Shown here in pieces: positions 62,061 through 64,000 of a stretch of DNA of 64,000 nt. The notes beneath the pieces are model-generated. The model was not told where the DNA came from, made no database searches, and was given only the letters and a program-made list of their open reading frames with translations. The stretch comes from Breviolum minutum Mf 1.05b.01 (taxonomy: Eukaryota > Sar > Dinophyceae > Suessiales > Symbiodiniaceae). The DNA is taken from positions 211,921 to 275,920 of the forward strand of contig DF239216.1 in assembly GCA_000507305.1 (NCBI GenBank), given 5' to 3'. The position numbers and the translations under genes are program-made. Position 1 is the first letter of the stretch, and each line of letters opens with the position of its first letter.

Positions 62061-63105
62061 GGGGTCGCAGGGCTCAACTAAGGGGGATGAAATTATAACA
62101 TGTTGCCTCAATCTTGCATAGTTTATAGTTTCATGTTCATGGATGCTTGCAAAATTTATCTTTGATTCATTGGTTTCAAAATGAAACTTGTATCCGTGAT
62201 AGCGTTTGGATGTTTGGATTTGGGACATAAATACCTGAAATATGTTTTACTGATATAATATGCAATACCTTTTTGTAGTTTTTTTGTTCAACTATAGTCT
62301 ATAGTATTGAAACAGTCAGACATGTGGCTGAATGTTCGCCGCTGACTGGAGGCTTGGCATGGCGACTGATGCATCAGAGAAGCCAGTTGAGGAAGTTGAA
62401 GAGGCCTTCAAGTAGCATTGACGTACAGTTTGCCAGTCACTGTGGTGTTAACTAGTTTTGTCCCTATGTCATACTGGAGATATCCCATGATGTTTGGAAA
62501 TGCCTGGGTGATCAGGTAAAGGCAGTCACGTAACATCAGTGAGACATACTTACCATATACTAATACTGATATGATTTAGATATGTCCACCTAATCTATAT
62601 ACAGATTCCCCTTTACAAAACCGGGTTGCCCAGGAATATTTACCACAAAAGCGAGTCGCCGACATATTTGGGGTCGCCTAGGTGTCCACTGAGTCCCCAA
62701 AGGGGGAGGTGGAGCTGCAAAGGTGGGGAAATTGTGCCAGTTGCAAGCCCCACCAAAAAGCAAAGATGGAAACAACTCTAAGAAACTTGTATTGTAGAGT
62801 GTTGATATGAAGATTATGAAGATGCTAAAGTTGATAGCAACGGCTATGAAGGTCTTTTTCTGCCATCAATGAAGATTCTGGCGCTCCTTGGGGTGGTGGA
62901 ATCGAGGCCTGGCAGGAAATTGTGTTTTAGGGTTTCCACTGTTGTCTTTGGCAGTTGACTCGAAGTGCCATGACAATCCAAGGCAAATTTGGGAAATTTC
63001 GCATTTATCCATTGCTTAGTTGCATGTCCAGAAGTTGGATATTTCAATCAAATGTCAAAATGTCATGTACTCTTGGCCTGTCTGAAACACTATGAAAGCT
63101 GAAGA
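62061..63105. other. Stretch without recognisable gene
   Basis: Short frames on both strands (62590-62775, 62844-63047) have no motifs or convincing exon boundaries. Nothing else identified. Confidence 0.5.
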
Positions 63106-63110
63106 GAGAT

Positions 63111-63248
63111 GTGAGTGATGGCATGTTGTCACCGCATGAACCTGGTGAACTTGTTTGGTTCCCACATGGTCGCTCACATGATCCCGTTGCTCAGGGCTTG
63201 ACCGTAAAAGTCGGGCTTTTGGGCGCAGACATCGACAACCTTCGGGAG
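63111..63248 (+). CDS. Candidate coding exon, unknown protein
   Basis: Frame reads MLSPHEPGELVWFPHGRS, VAQGLTVKVGLLGADIDN and LREVCPG with normal composition; donor unresolved (GT and GC choices after the LRE segment). On the opposite strand near 63740-63920 a frame with DGSRGFVDGDDVAPVM also looks coding but lacks EF-hand ligand geometry. The gene would continue beyond the window. Confidence 0.4.
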
Positions 63249-64000
63249 GTTTGCCCTGGGGATACTGTTTATGCTTCTGATTTGTCTTGTGGTTTGGAAG
63301 TTCAAGTGCAGATCTTCACAGTTTCCAAACAAGATCAAAAAGATGTGTTTTTGTTGATTTTTTCTTTGTTTCTTTGTTATGATCGTGACAGACATGCTGG
63401 CAATGCCAGGGTTGTCAAAGATTGGCTGGTGAGTCAGAAGAGATCATCCAGGCACTGTGCGTGTGCGCGCGCGGGATTTTTTTGTTTTTAACAACCAGGA
63501 ACGAAAAGATGCAAGTACCTGCGCAAAGCAAATTGGTAGCAAGAAGATTTGGAAACCAATAATTGCGATGGACAATATAGGAAATGAGGAAATGTTATAG
63601 GGAAAACGAGGAAAGCCCAGGTGCTGCTTCCTCACAAATCTGTGAGACTTTCGTGTTGCCTTGTGAGCCAAACGGGTGTAAAGTGCCAGGCCATTTTTGA
63701 ACGCCTGGGCATTCTGCATTGTCGGACCTCTCGAATCGAATCAGTCCTGGGTTTGCCGTCCCCTTGCTGCAGTAGCACATGATGCAGATGGCAGGATTTG
63801 TTCACCAAGCAATCTCCACATTTTGACATCTTCAGAACAGACATGACTGGAGCAACATCATCACCATCCACGAATCCACGACTCCCGTCCCTCAGCAATG
63901 CACTTTTTTTGGGAAAAGGCAATGGCAGCCAGAGGAGGATGAGGCTGAAAGGAGCGTTCTGAGATTTGGAAGGGGATTTTTCGGGCAATTGATGGTGGCA

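Noticed and set aside
63632..63988. Minus-strand EF-hand (DGSRGFVDGDDV)
   Set aside because: Ligand spacing does not fit an EF-hand loop (no Gly at 6, no Glu at 12); coding status uncertain.
1..64000. CRISPR arrays, operons, bacterial promoters, rRNA or tRNA genes
   Set aside because: None visible; the intron architecture is eukaryotic throughout.

Overview
The window is nuclear DNA of a dinoflagellate, most likely Symbiodiniaceae or a close relative. The main evidence is splicing. I rebuilt several genes by joining exons so that reading frame and protein-family motifs both continue. In the three best-resolved chains, and in nearly every other placed exon, introns end in AG followed by G. 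Their 5' ends are a mix of GT, GC and GA, with GC/GA outnumbering GT. Exons are often under 60 nt (down to 13 nt), and almost all genes lie on the + strand. No operons, rRNA, tRNA or CRISPR were seen. I identified no promoters or terminators.

Layout. 0.2-7.4 kb: a purple acid phosphatase gene carrying all five metal-ligand blocks; its largest intron encloses a complete four-EF-hand block with its own introns and stop codon. 7.9-12.0 kb: a complete 14-exon, 457-residue orphan protein starting MGCGAS (N-myristoylation type). 13.0-20.0 kb: long intron-poor reading frames in shifting frames, ending in a clear non-ribosomal peptide synthetase condensation domain, probably a decaying NRPS/PKS locus. 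22.2-32.5 kb: a pepsin-type aspartic protease in 24 traced exons; two of its introns contain other same-strand genes, a secreted Thr-rich/Cys-rich protein (25.06-25.46 kb) and a two-exon 624-residue LRR plus zinc-ribbon protein (26.66-28.97 kb). 35-36.7 kb: a block of tandem and inverted low-complexity repeats. 37.1-44.9 kb: a multi-exon membrane protein of unknown family, followed by one convincing minus-strand exon at 45.0-45.2 kb. 45.2-57.7 kb: scattered exons of several unresolved genes (EF-hand-like, GST-C-like, ankyrin and unknown). 58.3-59.5 kb: an RCC1-repeat plus BTB protein. 60-64 kb: further candidate exons and a CATTTTATAG-repeat element.

Mobile DNA: two copies of a 99-bp terminal-inverted-repeat element (one with a perfect 8-bp target duplication), a 102-bp palindromic element, and three element-like regions with arrays of short motifs on opposed arms. 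An ATATT satellite has a 65-bp higher-order period and there is a long AGT microsatellite.

The most unusual observation is the repeated nesting of complete coding units inside introns of host genes on the same strand. Exon coordinates are manual and family assignments rest on motifs, not database searches.
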